A stretch of 64,000 nt of DNA, taken from positions 186,001 to 250,000 of the forward strand of contig CAVUWX010000007.1 in the NCBI GenBank assembly GCA_963745205.1, in the 5' to 3' direction. Below the pieces are notes generated by a model. It ran no database searches. It was not told the DNA's origin and worked only from the letters and a program-made list of their open reading frames with translations. Below are positions 34,767-43,388 of the stretch, in pieces. Source of the DNA: Hyphomicrobium_A sp963745205 (GTDB lineage: Bacteria > Pseudomonadota > Alphaproteobacteria > Rhizobiales > Hyphomicrobiaceae). The translations under genes were made by a program, and so were the position numbers. Each line of letters starts with the position of its first letter. The first letter of the stretch is position 1.

Positions 34767-36077
34767 TCATTCGGCAGCGTAGAGGGCCTGGCTGGGACCG
34801 ACCGCGGACGGAGAGCGATCTCGGCGCTCCATGCGCCGGATCGATACGTCCATCCACACCAGCAACCCGACCACGATCGCAAACAGCAGTACGAAGCAGC
34901 TCGTCCACAGGCCGGTGAGGTCGTTGAGCAGTCCGAAGGCGATCGGCAGGAAGAATCCACCGAGCCCTCCGATCATGCCGACGAGCCCCCCGACCGCGCC
35001 GACGTTGCTCGGATAGTAAGTAGCGATGTGCTTGAACACGGCGGCCTTGCCGAGACTCATGAAAAAGCCGAGGACGAAGGCCGCGGCAATGAACGCCGGC
35101 AAGCCGATTTCGAAATGAAAGGCGATCTCGCCCTTGATGCCGCGCACCACATAGTTGGTCGGCGGCAGCGACAGGACGAGGGTCGCTGCCGCGGAGGCCA
35201 GGAGGCTCCAGTACATCACCGTGCGCGCACCGAGGCGGTCGGAGAGCACGCCGCCGTAGGCCCGGAAGATGCTCGCTGGAACGGAATAGGCCGCGCCGAT
35301 CATGCCGGCGGCGGCGATATCGAGCCCGTACACGCCAATAAGGTACCGCGGAAGCCATAATGCCAACGCGACGAAGCCGCCAAACACGAAGAAATAGTAG
35401 AACGCGAACCGCCACACCTGGACTTTGCGCAGGGCACTCAGCTCGAGCATGAACGTCTTTGGGGCGGCACCGATGCGACGACGCTCGATCAACACAGGAT
35501 CGTCCGCGGTGGTGAACCAGAACACCACCGCCATGACCGCCAGAGCGGCTGCCCAAACTAGCGCGACCGCCTGCCAGCCCCAGGCGAGAAGAACGAAGGG
35601 GGCAAGGAATTTCGTCACCGCCGCGCCGACGTTGCCGACGCCGAAGATGCCGAGCACGGTGCCTTGGCGGGAGCTGTCAAAAAAGCGCGAAACGTAGGCG
35701 ACGCCGACCGCAAAGGATCCGCCGGCGAGCCCGACGCCGAGCGCTGCAACCAGTAACTGCGGGTAGGTGTGCGCGAAGGCCAGCAGCACCGTCGCCACGC
35801 TTGTGGCGAGCATCGTCAGCGTAAGAACAAGTCTCCCGCCGAAACGATCGGTCCAGATACCAAGGGCTATGCGCGAAAGCGAGCCGGTGAGGATCGGCGT
35901 CCCGACGAGCAGACCAAACTCGGTCTCGCTCAGGCCCAGCTCATCCTTGATGCGCACGCCGATGATGGAAAAAATCGTCCACACCGCAAAGCAGACGGTG
36001 AATGCCACCGTGGACATCCAAAGTGCGCGGCTTTGCGCGCTCGACGTCGTCAAGACTGCAGATCCGTCCCTGCGCAT
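34767..36077 (-). CDS. narK: MFS nitrate/nitrite transporter
   Basis: Inner-membrane nitrate/nitrite transporter of the NNP family, 436 residues. Twelve hydrophobic segments can be read, and the family's Gly-rich signatures are present: LVAALGVGLAGGSFAVGVAYVSRFF and AVGGLVGMIGGLGGFFLPIAFGLL. The Arg pair expected to bind nitrate is compatible with GTPILTGSLSRIALGIWTDRF and YSVPASIFRAYGGVLSDRLG. The start at 36077 (MRRDGSAVL) follows the leader terminator; an open frame extends further upstream into the leader but that part is non-coding RNA structure. It is the first gene of the nitrate operon. Confidence 0.93.
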   Translation of the reverse strand: MRRDGSAVLTTSSAQSRALWMSTVAFTVCFAVWTIFSIIGVRIKDELGLSETEFGLLVGTPILTGSLSRIALGIWTDRFGGRLVLTLTMLATSVATVLLAFAHTYPQLLVAALGVGLAGGSFAVGVAYVSRFFDSSRQGTVLGIFGVGNVGAAVTKFLAPFVLLAWGWQAVALVWAAALAVMAVVFWFTTADDPVLIERRRIGAAPKTFMLELSALRKVQVWRFAFYYFFVFGGFVALALWLPRYLIGVYGLDIAAAGMIGAAYSVPASIFRAYGGVLSDRLGARTVMYWSLLASAAATLVLSLPPTNYVVRGIKGEIAFHFEIGLPAFIAAAFVLGFFMSLGKAAVFKHIATYYPSNVGAVGGLVGMIGGLGGFFLPIAFGLLNDLTGLWTSCFVLLFAIVVGLLVWMDVSIRRMERRDRSPSAVGPSQALYAAE

Positions 36078-36106
36078 CAATTCGCTCCCTGCGCACTGCC
36101 CAAAAC

Positions 36107-36163
36107 AAAAAAGCTGCCGGCCAAGGCTCGCGCTTCGATCGCGCGAGACTTGAACGGCAGCTT
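36107..36163 (-). terminator. leader terminator hairpin of the nitrate operon
   Basis: On the minus strand AAGCTGCCG (36163-36155) pairs with CGGCAGCTT (36119-36111), extended inward by CAAG/CTTG and CTCGCGC/GCGCGAG, with a GATCGAA loop, and is followed by a run of six T. This is a complete intrinsic terminator placed 30 bases before the narK start, inside the leader. The loop contains A and G spaced as in an ANTAR hexaloop. Confidence 0.8.
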
Positions 36164-36170
36164 TGCCCGT

Positions 36171-36193
36171 GCGCGGCCCGTCGTTGGGCGCGC
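36171..36193 (-). promoter_or_regulatory. ANTAR-type leader hairpin P1 (NasT target)
   Basis: On the minus strand GCGC-GCCC pairs with GGGC-GCGC (one bulged C) around the hexaloop AACGAC, which has A at position 1 and G at position 4, the hallmark of ANTAR-binding hairpins. It lies eight bases before the terminator hairpin stem. With the second loop in the terminator it forms a two-hairpin unit suited to antitermination by the NasT protein encoded just upstream. Confidence 0.7.
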
Positions 36194-36207
36194 TCGGTTT
36201 CCTTAAG

Positions 36208-36223
36208 AGCAGAATCCGTGCCA
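36208..36223 (-). promoter_or_regulatory. sigma-54 promoter of the nitrate operon
   Basis: On the minus strand TGGCACGGATTCTGCT matches TGGCACGrNNNTTGCW at every specified position except one (C for T before TGC). The GG and GC doublets have the required spacing. The predicted start is about 36197, immediately before the P1 hairpin, so the transcript would begin with the leader structures. This implies NtrC-type nitrogen control; a convincing NtrC site upstream was not found. Confidence 0.75.
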
Positions 36224-36365
36224 CATGAGGCACAACAGGATTACAGTGCTATATCAATAAGTTCCTGCTGGACCCCAGAATCGCGGCCATGCGGCGCCAG
36301 TCCAAACTTTCATCAATAGGCCGGGCAATCGATAAAAAATTGTGCAGCGCACACTTATTCGAGCG

Positions 36366-37595
36366 CTACCGTTTCTGGCCGGCGATGTAGGCGTCTAGTT
36401 CATCGGGATCGAACAGGCCACCATTGAAAAATCCATCTGGACCGAGGGTTAGGCTTGCGCCCGCCGACCCCACCGGCGTGGCCGATCGCAGCGCGCCCTC
36501 GACCTTGGCATTGGCGACGGGAAGGGCGATCCCAAGCGGCTTCAGCGCTGCACGGTAGAGATCAGGTCGATAGGTTTCGCGCGCGATCATCGCGTTCTCG
36601 GCGGTGTGATTAACCTGCCCCCAGCGCACCATCTGCGAATAGAACCACAGCGCATGGCTCTTCCAGGGGAAGGTCGCTGCCTTGGCGAAGGGCACGAAGA
36701 AATCCTCCACACGACGGACGTCGCCGCCGCCAGCGTCAAGCTCTCCCGAAAGCCCGCGCAGCATCCACTCGGCCGGTCGCGCCACGTAGGCTTTATCGGC
36801 GAGGATCCGGGCCAGCTCCTCTCGATTGGCGGGTTGCGCGCACCATTGCGCCGAGCGACAAAGCGCGCGCAGCAGGGCAGCCAATGCGTCGGGATGGTCT
36901 TCGGCCCACTTCGCCACGGCGCTCAAGACCTTTTCCGGGCTCGAGCGCCAGATGGCGGCTTTGACGGTGGCGATATGGCCACGCCCCAACAGTGCCGCGG
37001 CCGTGTTCCACGGCTCCCCGACGCAATAGCCGTCGATGGTGCCGCTCGCGAGCGCGTCCACCATGAGCGGAGGCGGCACGATAACGATGTCGACCACGCG
37101 CGCAGGATCGATGCCGCACGCTGCGAGCCAGTAGCGAAGCTCGTAGTTGTGGCCCGAGTATGGATGCACCACGGCAAAGCGCAGTACCGGCTCCGAGCGC
37201 GCAGCACGCGCGGTCACTACCTGCTTTAGCGCGCGCCCCGCCCCTCCCGGGTCGAAATCGGCGGCGGCGCCGTGTTCCACCATGCGCGCCCAAAGCTCGT
37301 TCGACACCGTGATGGCATTGCCGCCGAGCCCGAGCGCCATCGGCGCGATGGTCGGCACGGCGAGCGGCGTCAGACCGAGGTTCGACGCGATCGGCATGGG
37401 GGCGAGAACGTGGGCCACCTGGAAATGCCCGACGGCCATGCGGTCGCGGATGTTGGCCCACGAGGTTTCGCGTACCAGCGCCAGATCAAGCCCTTCGGCG
37501 TCGGCAAAGCCCTTCTCCTTGGCGGCAACGAGCAAGGCGCTGTCGAGCAGAGGCATGAAGCCGGCGACGATCTGGGGCCTTCCGCTCATGCTCAT
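36366..37595 (-). CDS. nasS: nitrate sensor protein NasS
   Basis: A 409-residue periplasmic-binding-protein-fold protein of the NrtA/CmpA family without a signal peptide (MSMSGRPQIVAGFMPLLDSALL), hence cytoplasmic. In known NasS/NasT systems NasS holds NasT in an inactive complex until it binds nitrate or nitrite. Family residues are visible in WANIRDRMAVGHFQVAHVLAPMPIAS, GLGGNAITVSNELW, SGHNYELRYWLAACGIDPA and GTIDGYCVGEPWN. The start overlaps the nasT stop as ATGA, giving tight stoichiometry. It lies directly upstream of the nitrate operon leader. Confidence 0.92.
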   Translation of the reverse strand: MSMSGRPQIVAGFMPLLDSALLVAAKEKGFADAEGLDLALVRETSWANIRDRMAVGHFQVAHVLAPMPIASNLGLTPLAVPTIAPMALGLGGNAITVSNELWARMVEHGAAADFDPGGAGRALKQVVTARAARSEPVLRFAVVHPYSGHNYELRYWLAACGIDPARVVDIVIVPPPLMVDALASGTIDGYCVGEPWNTAAALLGRGHIATVKAAIWRSSPEKVLSAVAKWAEDHPDALAALLRALCRSAQWCAQPANREELARILADKAYVARPAEWMLRGLSGELDAGGGDVRRVEDFFVPFAKAATFPWKSHALWFYSQMVRWGQVNHTAENAMIARETYRPDLYRAALKPLGIALPVANAKVEGALRSATPVGSAGASLTLGPDGFFNGGLFDPDELDAYIAGQKR

Positions 37596-38200
37596 TCATC
37601 CTCCGGCGGCGCGAGGAGTCCGCTTGCGGTGATCAAGCTTTCGGCAATCTCGGAGATCTTACGGTTCTGGTTCATCGCCGTCTTGCGCAACAGTGCATAG
37701 GCGTCCGCTTCGGAGAGCCCCCTCGTCGACATCAGTATTCCCTTGGCCCGTTCAACCAGCTTGCGGTTCTCGAGCTCGGAGCGCGCCTCCTGCAGCTCCC
37801 GCGTCATGCGCGAAAACGCATTGAAGCGGCTGATCGCCATGTCGAGGATCGGCTTGACGCGCTCCCGCTTCAGCCCGTCGACGATATATGCCGAGACGCC
37901 CGCCTCCACCGCCGCCTCGATGGCCGCCTGATCGGAGCGATCGACGAACATCGCAATCGGTCGCTGCACAGCGCGCGAAAGCTGGAACATGTTCTCCAGC
38001 ATGTCGCGATTGGGGTTCTCGAGCGAAATGACGATGACGTCGGGCGCAATATCCGCAATGCGCCGCGCGATGCCGACAACGTCGTGCACGACCGTCAGGT
38101 TGATATACCCGGCATCGCGCAGCCCAGCCTCGATGACGGAAGCCCGCAGACGGTTCTCGTCGATGATGAGGATCGAGAGGTTTGTCGGCTGCGCCGCCAT
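37592..38200 (-). CDS. nasT: ANTAR-domain response regulator NasT
   Basis: A 202-residue protein with an N-terminal receiver-like domain (LSILIIDENRLRASVIEAGLRDAGY, DVIVISLENPNRDML) and a C-terminal ANTAR RNA-binding domain (RKLVERAKGILMSTRGLSEADAYALLRKTAM). The usual phospho-acceptor region reads LENPNRD, where the strand normally ends in Asp; phosphorylation is not required in NasT. The start at 38200 (MAAQPTNLSILIID) is preferred to an upstream extension. NasT binds hairpins in nas leaders to prevent termination; such a leader is present at 36107-36193. Coupled to nasS by ATGA. Confidence 0.93.
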   Translation of the reverse strand: MAAQPTNLSILIIDENRLRASVIEAGLRDAGYINLTVVHDVVGIARRIADIAPDVIVISLENPNRDMLENMFQLSRAVQRPIAMFVDRSDQAAIEAAVEAGVSAYIVDGLKRERVKPILDMAISRFNAFSRMTRELQEARSELENRKLVERAKGILMSTRGLSEADAYALLRKTAMNQNRKISEIAESLITASGLLAPPEDE

Positions 38201-38367
38201 ACGATGGCTCTGTGCTCCAGGACCGCCGGGCAGGGAATGTCGGGCTGGTCTGCGGGAGCGCGCTTTAGCACGCAAGCGTGCGCGGGGGAAACAGGAGCCT
38301 ACCCCCCATCAACGAATGGTTCGCAGTAGGATGGGGGGCGAGCGAGCTTATCGCCCTTTGCCTCCGC

Positions 38368-39396
38368 CTATTGCCCGACAGCGATCTGGTCGTAGATCCC
38401 GCCGTCGGCAAAGTGCTCCTTCTGCACCTTGTCCCAGCCGCCGAACAGCTTCTCGACCGTGAAGGTCTCGATCTTCGGGAACTTCGTCGCGTTCGCCTTG
38501 AGCACGGCCTCGTCGCGCGGGCGCAGGCTGTGCTTCGCGATGATGGCCTGGCCCTCGGGCATGTAGAGAAAGTTGAGGTAGGCCTCGGCGAGCTTGCGCG
38601 TGCCGTGCTTATCGACGTACTTGTCGACCACGGCGACGGGAGGCTCGGCCTCGATGCTAAGCTTCGGATAGACGACCTCGAACTTGTCGGCTCCGAACTC
38701 GACACCGATGCCGGCGGCCTCATTCTCGAAGGTGACGAGCACGTCGCCCGTGTCGCGCTGCGTGAACGTCGTGGTGGCTCCGCGACCGCCGCCATCGAAC
38801 ACCGGAACGTTGGCGAACAGCCTACGCACGAACTCGCGGGCGCCGTCCTCGCTGCCGGCTTTGCGCAGCGCATAACCCCAGGCGGCGAGGTAGGTATAGC
38901 GGCCGTTACCCGACGTCTTCGGGTTGGGCACGATCACCTTGATGCCGGCTTTGGCGAGATCGTCCCAATCCTTGATGCCCTTTGGGTTGCCCTTGCGCAC
39001 GAGGAAGATTGTGGTCGTGGTGTAGGGTGAAGCACCGTTTGGGAACTTCTCCCGCCAGTTGGCGGCGACGAGGCCACCGTTCTTGACGAGGAAGTCGACG
39101 TCGGGCGCCTGGTTGAAGGTGACGACGTCGGCCTCGAGCCCGTTCGCCACCGCGAGTGCCTGCTTGGTCGAGCCGCCGTGCGACTGGTTTATCGTGGGCG
39201 TCTCGCCCGTCTTCTTCTTCCAGTCGGCGATGAAGGCGTCGTTGACGTCCTTGTAGAGCTCGCGCGAGACGTCATAGGAGGCGTTGACGAGGCCAGGGTC
39301 GGCCGCGCGCGCCGGGCCCCCCGCGACAACCACGGCGAGCACAAACAGGACCGCGAGCGTCGGGGCCGTCCACGACAGGAGTCGATCATGCGACAT
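38368..39396 (-). CDS. sbp: sulfate/thiosulfate-binding periplasmic protein
   Basis: Solute-binding protein of an ABC sulfate importer, 342 residues. The signal peptide covers residues 1-31 (LAVLFVLAVVVAGGPARA). Family signatures are NASYDVSRELYKDVNDAF, NQSHGGSTKQALAVANGLEADVVTFNQ, NPKTSGNGRYTYLAAWGYA and FENEAAGIGVE. The start at 39396 is supported by GGAGGA upstream; the GTG before it is less likely. No permease or ATPase (cysT, cysW, cysA) is adjacent in the window, so partners must be elsewhere. Confidence 0.92.
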   Translation of the reverse strand: MSHDRLLSWTAPTLAVLFVLAVVVAGGPARAADPGLVNASYDVSRELYKDVNDAFIADWKKKTGETPTINQSHGGSTKQALAVANGLEADVVTFNQAPDVDFLVKNGGLVAANWREKFPNGASPYTTTTIFLVRKGNPKGIKDWDDLAKAGIKVIVPNPKTSGNGRYTYLAAWGYALRKAGSEDGAREFVRRLFANVPVFDGGGRGATTTFTQRDTGDVLVTFENEAAGIGVEFGADKFEVVYPKLSIEAEPPVAVVDKYVDKHGTRKLAEAYLNFLYMPEGQAIIAKHSLRPRDEAVLKANATKFPKIETFTVEKLFGGWDKVQKEHFADGGIYDQIAVGQ

Positions 39397-39456
39397 GAGA
39401 GCTTCCTCCACAAATTTGCGGGAAACCCGGCTTCGGTGCAGTGCGTGCTAGGTAGA

Positions 39457-39687
39457 TTAAGAGGTCTTCTTGGCGTGTTTCTTGAGATGCGCCACGCGGG
39501 CGTGCTTGTGCTTGGCGAGCGCGTGCTTCACGGGTTTCTTCGCGTGCGCATGCTTCACGAGATGCTTGGCATGAGCGTGCCTCACATGTTTGTGCTTCGC
39601 ATGGAGCGCCGAGTCGGTTGAGGCTTGGGCCCCGCCGGCGATCATGAAAACTGAGCTGATAATTGCGGCCTTAAGAAACGAGTTCAT
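39457..39687 (-). CDS. small secreted His/Lys-rich protein
   Basis: A 76-residue protein with signal peptide MNSFLKAAIISSVFMIAGGAQA and a mature part of about 54 residues composed largely of His, Lys, Ala and Val in a loose repeat of KHxHAK units. The density of His suggests metal binding or buffering, and the positive charge suggests binding to nucleic acid or surface polymers; neither is shown. GGGGGGAA lies before the ATG. It follows in the direction away from sbp and is not obviously co-transcribed with it. Confidence 0.7.
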   Translation of the reverse strand: MNSFLKAAIISSVFMIAGGAQASTDSALHAKHKHVRHAHAKHLVKHAHAKKPVKHALAKHKHARVAHLKKHAKKTS

Positions 39688-40076
39688 AGGTTCCCCCCAA
39701 GTTTGCCAGGATTTTTGACCCGTGACGACCCCGTTTCTAAGCGGCAGGTCGGAGCCCGCGAACCAAGAAGAAATGCTGAGCTTATTAACCGCACGCGCGT
39801 TCTTTTCCGGGCCGTTCCCTCATCTCTGGGCTCGAGATCACCGAAAACCTCTTCGTGCGTCAGGCCGTCGATAAGGGTCTCTCGCCCTATCAGGAGCCCA
39901 ACGAGGTTCTCGTCGTTCAGCACGAATGCGGCGACAGCGGGCTGCAAGTTCGCCGCTAACGACCCCAGCCAATCGCGCTCCGGAGGGCATCCGCTTGCCG
40001 TTCATCGGCAGTTCAGCTTGCCGCGCCCAGCCTTGCCGCGGGGAAGGGTAGCTAAGATCGGTCTAGGAGAATCGCG
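39688..40076. other. intergenic stretch with no firm gene
   Basis: Lies between two divergent small secreted-protein genes and should hold both promoters. A plus-strand frame ending at 39958 (SLISGLEITENLFVRQAVDK and onward) has protein-like composition but no start codon with a ribosome binding site; a minus-strand frame at 39684-39947 is equally unconvincing. GGAG at 40066-40069 serves the next gene. Confidence 0.4.
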
Positions 40077-40415
40077 ATGATCCGAAACTTGATTTTGGCC
40101 TCAGCTCTCGCTGGGAGCTTGCTGGCCTCGACGATAACCTCAAGTCTCGCTCAAGCACCGACCAACGTGCCCGCCGTCAAACACGGCGGTGTCAACCTCG
40201 TCCGTTGGGGCGGAGGCGGATGGCACGGCGGAGGCGGATGGCACCGCGGTGGATTCCATCACGGCTTCGGCCCGCTCTGGCTCGTTCCCCCCATTGCTGT
40301 CGGCGCCTACTACGCTGGGTCATATTACGGAGGCTGCGGGTGGTTGTACCGGCGTGCCGTCTACACCGGCAGCCCGTACTGGTGGAACCGCTATCACGCG
40401 TGCGTCTCCTGGTAA
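40077..40415 (+). CDS. small secreted Gly/His/Trp/Tyr-rich protein
   Basis: A 112-residue exported protein: signal peptide MIRNLILASALAGSLLASTITSSLA, then a short linker and a Gly/His/Trp-rich stretch (WGGGGWHGGGGWHRGGFHHG), a hydrophobic Tyr-rich stretch and a C-terminal part with two spaced Cys. Proteins of this composition are common in Rhizobiales and are often called hypothetical exported proteins. TAGGAGAA precedes the start. A terminator follows at 40437. Confidence 0.7.
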   Translation: MIRNLILASALAGSLLASTITSSLAQAPTNVPAVKHGGVNLVRWGGGGWHGGGGWHRGGFHHGFGPLWLVPPIAVGAYYAGSYYGGCGWLYRRAVYTGSPYWWNRYHACVSW

Positions 40416-40436
40416 CGCATGGCGCTCGAGGCCAAG

Positions 40437-40466
40437 GCCCCGCCCGCAGCGCGCGCGGGGCTTTTG
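40437..40466 (+). terminator. intrinsic terminator
   Basis: GCCCCGC (40437-40443) and GCGGGGC (40455-40461) form a seven-pair stem with an eleven-base GC-rich loop, followed by TTTTG. It lies shortly after the stop at 40415. Confidence 0.6.
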
Positions 40467-40638
40467 TTCCCGGCACCAGAACGGCCCGACCATCGGGACC
40501 TTTGGCGTGTTGACGGCCCTTAAGCAATTTCGAGCGCACGCTCGTCACGCCGTTTCATGCTCGCCGCCGCGACGGAAATTCAACGTTCGCCGCGTTGACA
40601 TCTAAATACCTGAAAACATTGAGAGAGAAGCGGGCACC

Positions 40639-42105
40639 ATGGCCATCGCTCCCGACTCAAAGACTGCTTTGGTCGCGCTGAACCGTTTCGCGTTCGGCGC
40701 GCGCGGTGGGGCCTCAGATCTCGCGCGCGCAGCGACTGACCCGCGCGGCTTTCTCAAGGCCGAGCTTCAGCGGCCGGCTGTCACGCAACTCGAAGCTACG
40801 ACGTTGCCTTCGACGAACATTGCATTGCAGGCCGTCTACGCCGAGCAGCAACAAAGGAAGATGGAGCGCGAGGCAACCGCAGCGGGGAGCCCTGGCGCCC
40901 CTGCCCCGAGACGCAACTCGCCGGACATGCTGCGAGCGATCGGCAACGCCGACACGATGGCGAAAACCGACCCTGCCAAGGCCGTCGACGAGCCCGTTGC
41001 GCAAAAGCTCATGCGCGCCGACGCCATGGCGCGTTTCAAATGTGTTTCCCACGCCGAGGTCGGCTTTGCCGAACGCCTCGTGCATTTCTGGTCCAATCAT
41101 TTCTGCGTGTCGGCGCTGAAGGGCCCAAACGTGCGCGCCATCGCCGGCTGCTTCGAACGCGAGGCAATCAGACCGCACGTGCTTGGGCGCTTCTCCGACA
41201 TGCTGCTCGCCGTCGAACAACACCCCGCGATGCTGTTCTATCTCGACAACGCGCAGTCGTTCGGACCGAACTCGAAGGCTGGCCAGCGCCGCAAACGCGA
41301 ACTCAACGAAAACCTCGCTCGCGAGATCCTCGAGCTGCACACGCTCGGCGTCGATGGCGGCTACACGCAAGCCGACGTCACCTCGCTCGCTCGCATCATC
41401 ACGGGCTGGATGTTTGCGGGCCGCGAGGGGCGGCTCGGCGAGCCCGGCACCTTTGTTTTCTTCCCCAACGCGCACGAGCCTGGTGCGCAAACGCTCTTAG
41501 GCAAACTGTATCCGGCCGGTGGAATCGAGCAGGGCAAAGCGGCGCTGACCGATCTCGCGCGCCATCCGGCCACAGCCCACCACATAGCCCGCAAGCTCGC
41601 CCGCCACTTCGTGGCCGACGATCCGCCTCAGAGCTTGGTTGCGCGGCTCGCCAAGGAGTTCCGCGATACCGACGGCGATTTGAAGCGTGTCGCCACAACG
41701 CTCGTCGATTCCGACGAGGCGTGGGCCCTCCCCGCAGCGAAGATGCGTACGCCGTACGAGTTCATGATGGCTGCACTGCGGGCAATCGACCGCATGCCGG
41801 ACGACCCGGGCGCGGTCCTCGGGCCCCTCGTCGCCATGGGCATGCCGCTGTGGCAACCGCCGGGGCCCAACGGCTGGCCCGATACCGTGGCGGCATGGGC
41901 GTCCCCCGAGGGCATGAAATCGCGTCTCGAAGTGTCGGCGGCCGTAAGTGCGAGGGTTAAGAACCTGATCAATCCTTCCGAACTGCTCGATACGATCGCT
42001 GGTGGAGCAGCTTCCGCCGAGACGCGCCAAGCCGTTGCCCGGGCCGAATCGCGACAGCAAGGTCTCGCCCTTCTGCTCATGTCACCCGAGTTCCAGCGGA
42101 GGTAA
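40639..42105 (+). CDS. DUF1800 family protein
   Basis: A 488-residue protein of the DUF1800 family. Recognisable segments are ALNRFAFGARGGASDLARAA at the N-terminus, ERLVHFWSNHFCVSALKG, FEREAIRPHVLGRFSDMLLAV, HPAMLFYLDNAQS, NENLAREILELHTLGVDGGYTQADV and LARIITGWMF. No signal peptide is evident. Its gene partner is the DUF1501 gene three bases downstream; this pair is widespread in bacteria, but its function is not well established. Confidence 0.9.
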   Translation: MAIAPDSKTALVALNRFAFGARGGASDLARAATDPRGFLKAELQRPAVTQLEATTLPSTNIALQAVYAEQQQRKMEREATAAGSPGAPAPRRNSPDMLRAIGNADTMAKTDPAKAVDEPVAQKLMRADAMARFKCVSHAEVGFAERLVHFWSNHFCVSALKGPNVRAIAGCFEREAIRPHVLGRFSDMLLAVEQHPAMLFYLDNAQSFGPNSKAGQRRKRELNENLAREILELHTLGVDGGYTQADVTSLARIITGWMFAGREGRLGEPGTFVFFPNAHEPGAQTLLGKLYPAGGIEQGKAALTDLARHPATAHHIARKLARHFVADDPPQSLVARLAKEFRDTDGDLKRVATTLVDSDEAWALPAAKMRTPYEFMMAALRAIDRMPDDPGAVLGPLVAMGMPLWQPPGPNGWPDTVAAWASPEGMKSRLEVSAAVSARVKNLINPSELLDTIAGGAASAETRQAVARAESRQQGLALLLMSPEFQRR

Positions 42106-42108
42106 GCC

Positions 42109-43347
42109 ATGAGCACGTGTTGCGAACTGCCGCCGCCCTCTCGCCGCGCCCTTCTTGTCTCTAGCGGCGCTCTCTTCGCGTGGGCTTTCCTGCCAAAGTT
42201 CGCTCGCGCCGCAGGACAGCGCGACCCGCGCTTCATTGTCATCATTCTGCGCGGCGCGCTCGACGGCTTGTCGACCGTGGGGCCCGTGGGCGACCCTTCT
42301 TACGTGGGGCTGCATGGCGCGCTCGCGCTCTCGGTCGCAGGCGACCACCCCGCAATCCCGCTCGATGGCTTTTTCGTGCTGAACCCGGCGATGCCGGTGC
42401 TGGGCCGGCTCTACAAGCAGGGTCATGCGGCGCTCGTGCATGCGACCGCTACGGCTTACCGCGAGCGGTCGCACTTCGACGGCCAGGACGTGCTCGAAAG
42501 TGGCTATCCCGGGCCAGGCACGATCGAATCCGGCTGGCTCAATCGCGCGCTGGAAGCTTTGCCCAATGGCGAGCCCATTGCGCCGAGAAACGGACTTGCT
42601 GTTGGTCCGGCGACGCCGCTTGTGCTGCGCGGTGCTGCTCCTGTGCTCGGCTGGTCGCCGCAATATCTCGCGGCTGCTTCCGACGATCTGGCGGCGCGCG
42701 TCATAGACCTCTATGCCCACCGCGACCCCGTCCTCCAGATCGCGCTCGCCCAGGGGCTCGAAGCCGAACGGATCGCCGCCCACGAAGGCATGACGGCGGA
42801 CGCAGCCCAGAAGCCCGGTGGAATGAACACCGCAGTCGGCATGCGGCGCGCGGCCGAAGGAGCCGCCAAGCTCATCGCAGCCGATGATGGGCCGCGCGTT
42901 GCCGCACTGGCTTTCGACGGCTGGGATACGCACGCAAACGAGGGCGGCGCAACCGGTCGGTTGGCACAACTGCTCGGCGGCCTGGACGGCGCACTGGAGG
43001 CGTTCGAAAGCGGACTGGGGCCTCAATGGAAGGACACCGCGATCCTCGTCGTCACTGAGTTCGGACGCACCGCGCGCATCAATGGCACCACCGGCACCGA
43101 CCACGGCACCGGGACGGTTGCGATTCTGGCCGGCGGCGCCGTCAAGGGCGGGCGCGTGATCGCGGAATGGCCCGGCCTGAAGGACGCACAGCTTTATCAG
43201 AACCGCGATCTCAAACCGACCACGGATTTGCGCGGCGTTATGAAGGGGCTGCTGGCCGATTTGTTTGGGCTGCCGGCGTCGGTTCTGATCGAAAAGGTCT
43301 TTCCCGGTTCAGGCAGCGTCAAGCCGATGCAGGGTCTCATCGTCTAA
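42109..43347 (+). CDS. DUF1501 family protein, probable Tat substrate
   Basis: A 412-residue protein with an N-terminal leader containing paired Arg (PSRRALLVSSGALFAWAFLPKFARA), fitting Tat export. The DUF1501 (alkaline-phosphatase-like) fold is indicated by RFIVIILRGALDGLSTVGPVGD, RSHFDGQDVLESG, DGWDTHANEG and VTEFGRTARINGTTGTDHG, which holds probable metal ligands. It starts 3 bases after the DUF1800 stop and is co-translated with it. The substrate is unknown. Confidence 0.9.
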   Translation: MSTCCELPPPSRRALLVSSGALFAWAFLPKFARAAGQRDPRFIVIILRGALDGLSTVGPVGDPSYVGLHGALALSVAGDHPAIPLDGFFVLNPAMPVLGRLYKQGHAALVHATATAYRERSHFDGQDVLESGYPGPGTIESGWLNRALEALPNGEPIAPRNGLAVGPATPLVLRGAAPVLGWSPQYLAAASDDLAARVIDLYAHRDPVLQIALAQGLEAERIAAHEGMTADAAQKPGGMNTAVGMRRAAEGAAKLIAADDGPRVAALAFDGWDTHANEGGATGRLAQLLGGLDGALEAFESGLGPQWKDTAILVVTEFGRTARINGTTGTDHGTGTVAILAGGAVKGGRVIAEWPGLKDAQLYQNRDLKPTTDLRGVMKGLLADLFGLPASVLIEKVFPGSGSVKPMQGLIV

Positions 43348-43388
43348 GCACGCCTGCTGGTCGACCTAGATGGTGCGAGCTCGAAAGC

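Noticed and set aside
36078..36233. N-terminal extension of NarK
   Set aside because: This open frame runs through the promoter and leader hairpins; translation from 36077 fits the transporter start.
36340..36365. NtrC enhancer near the palindrome TGTGC-GCT-GCACA upstream of the nitrate promoter
   Set aside because: The half-sites are reversed relative to the NtrC consensus (TGCAC...GTGCA), so it is not a convincing NtrC site.
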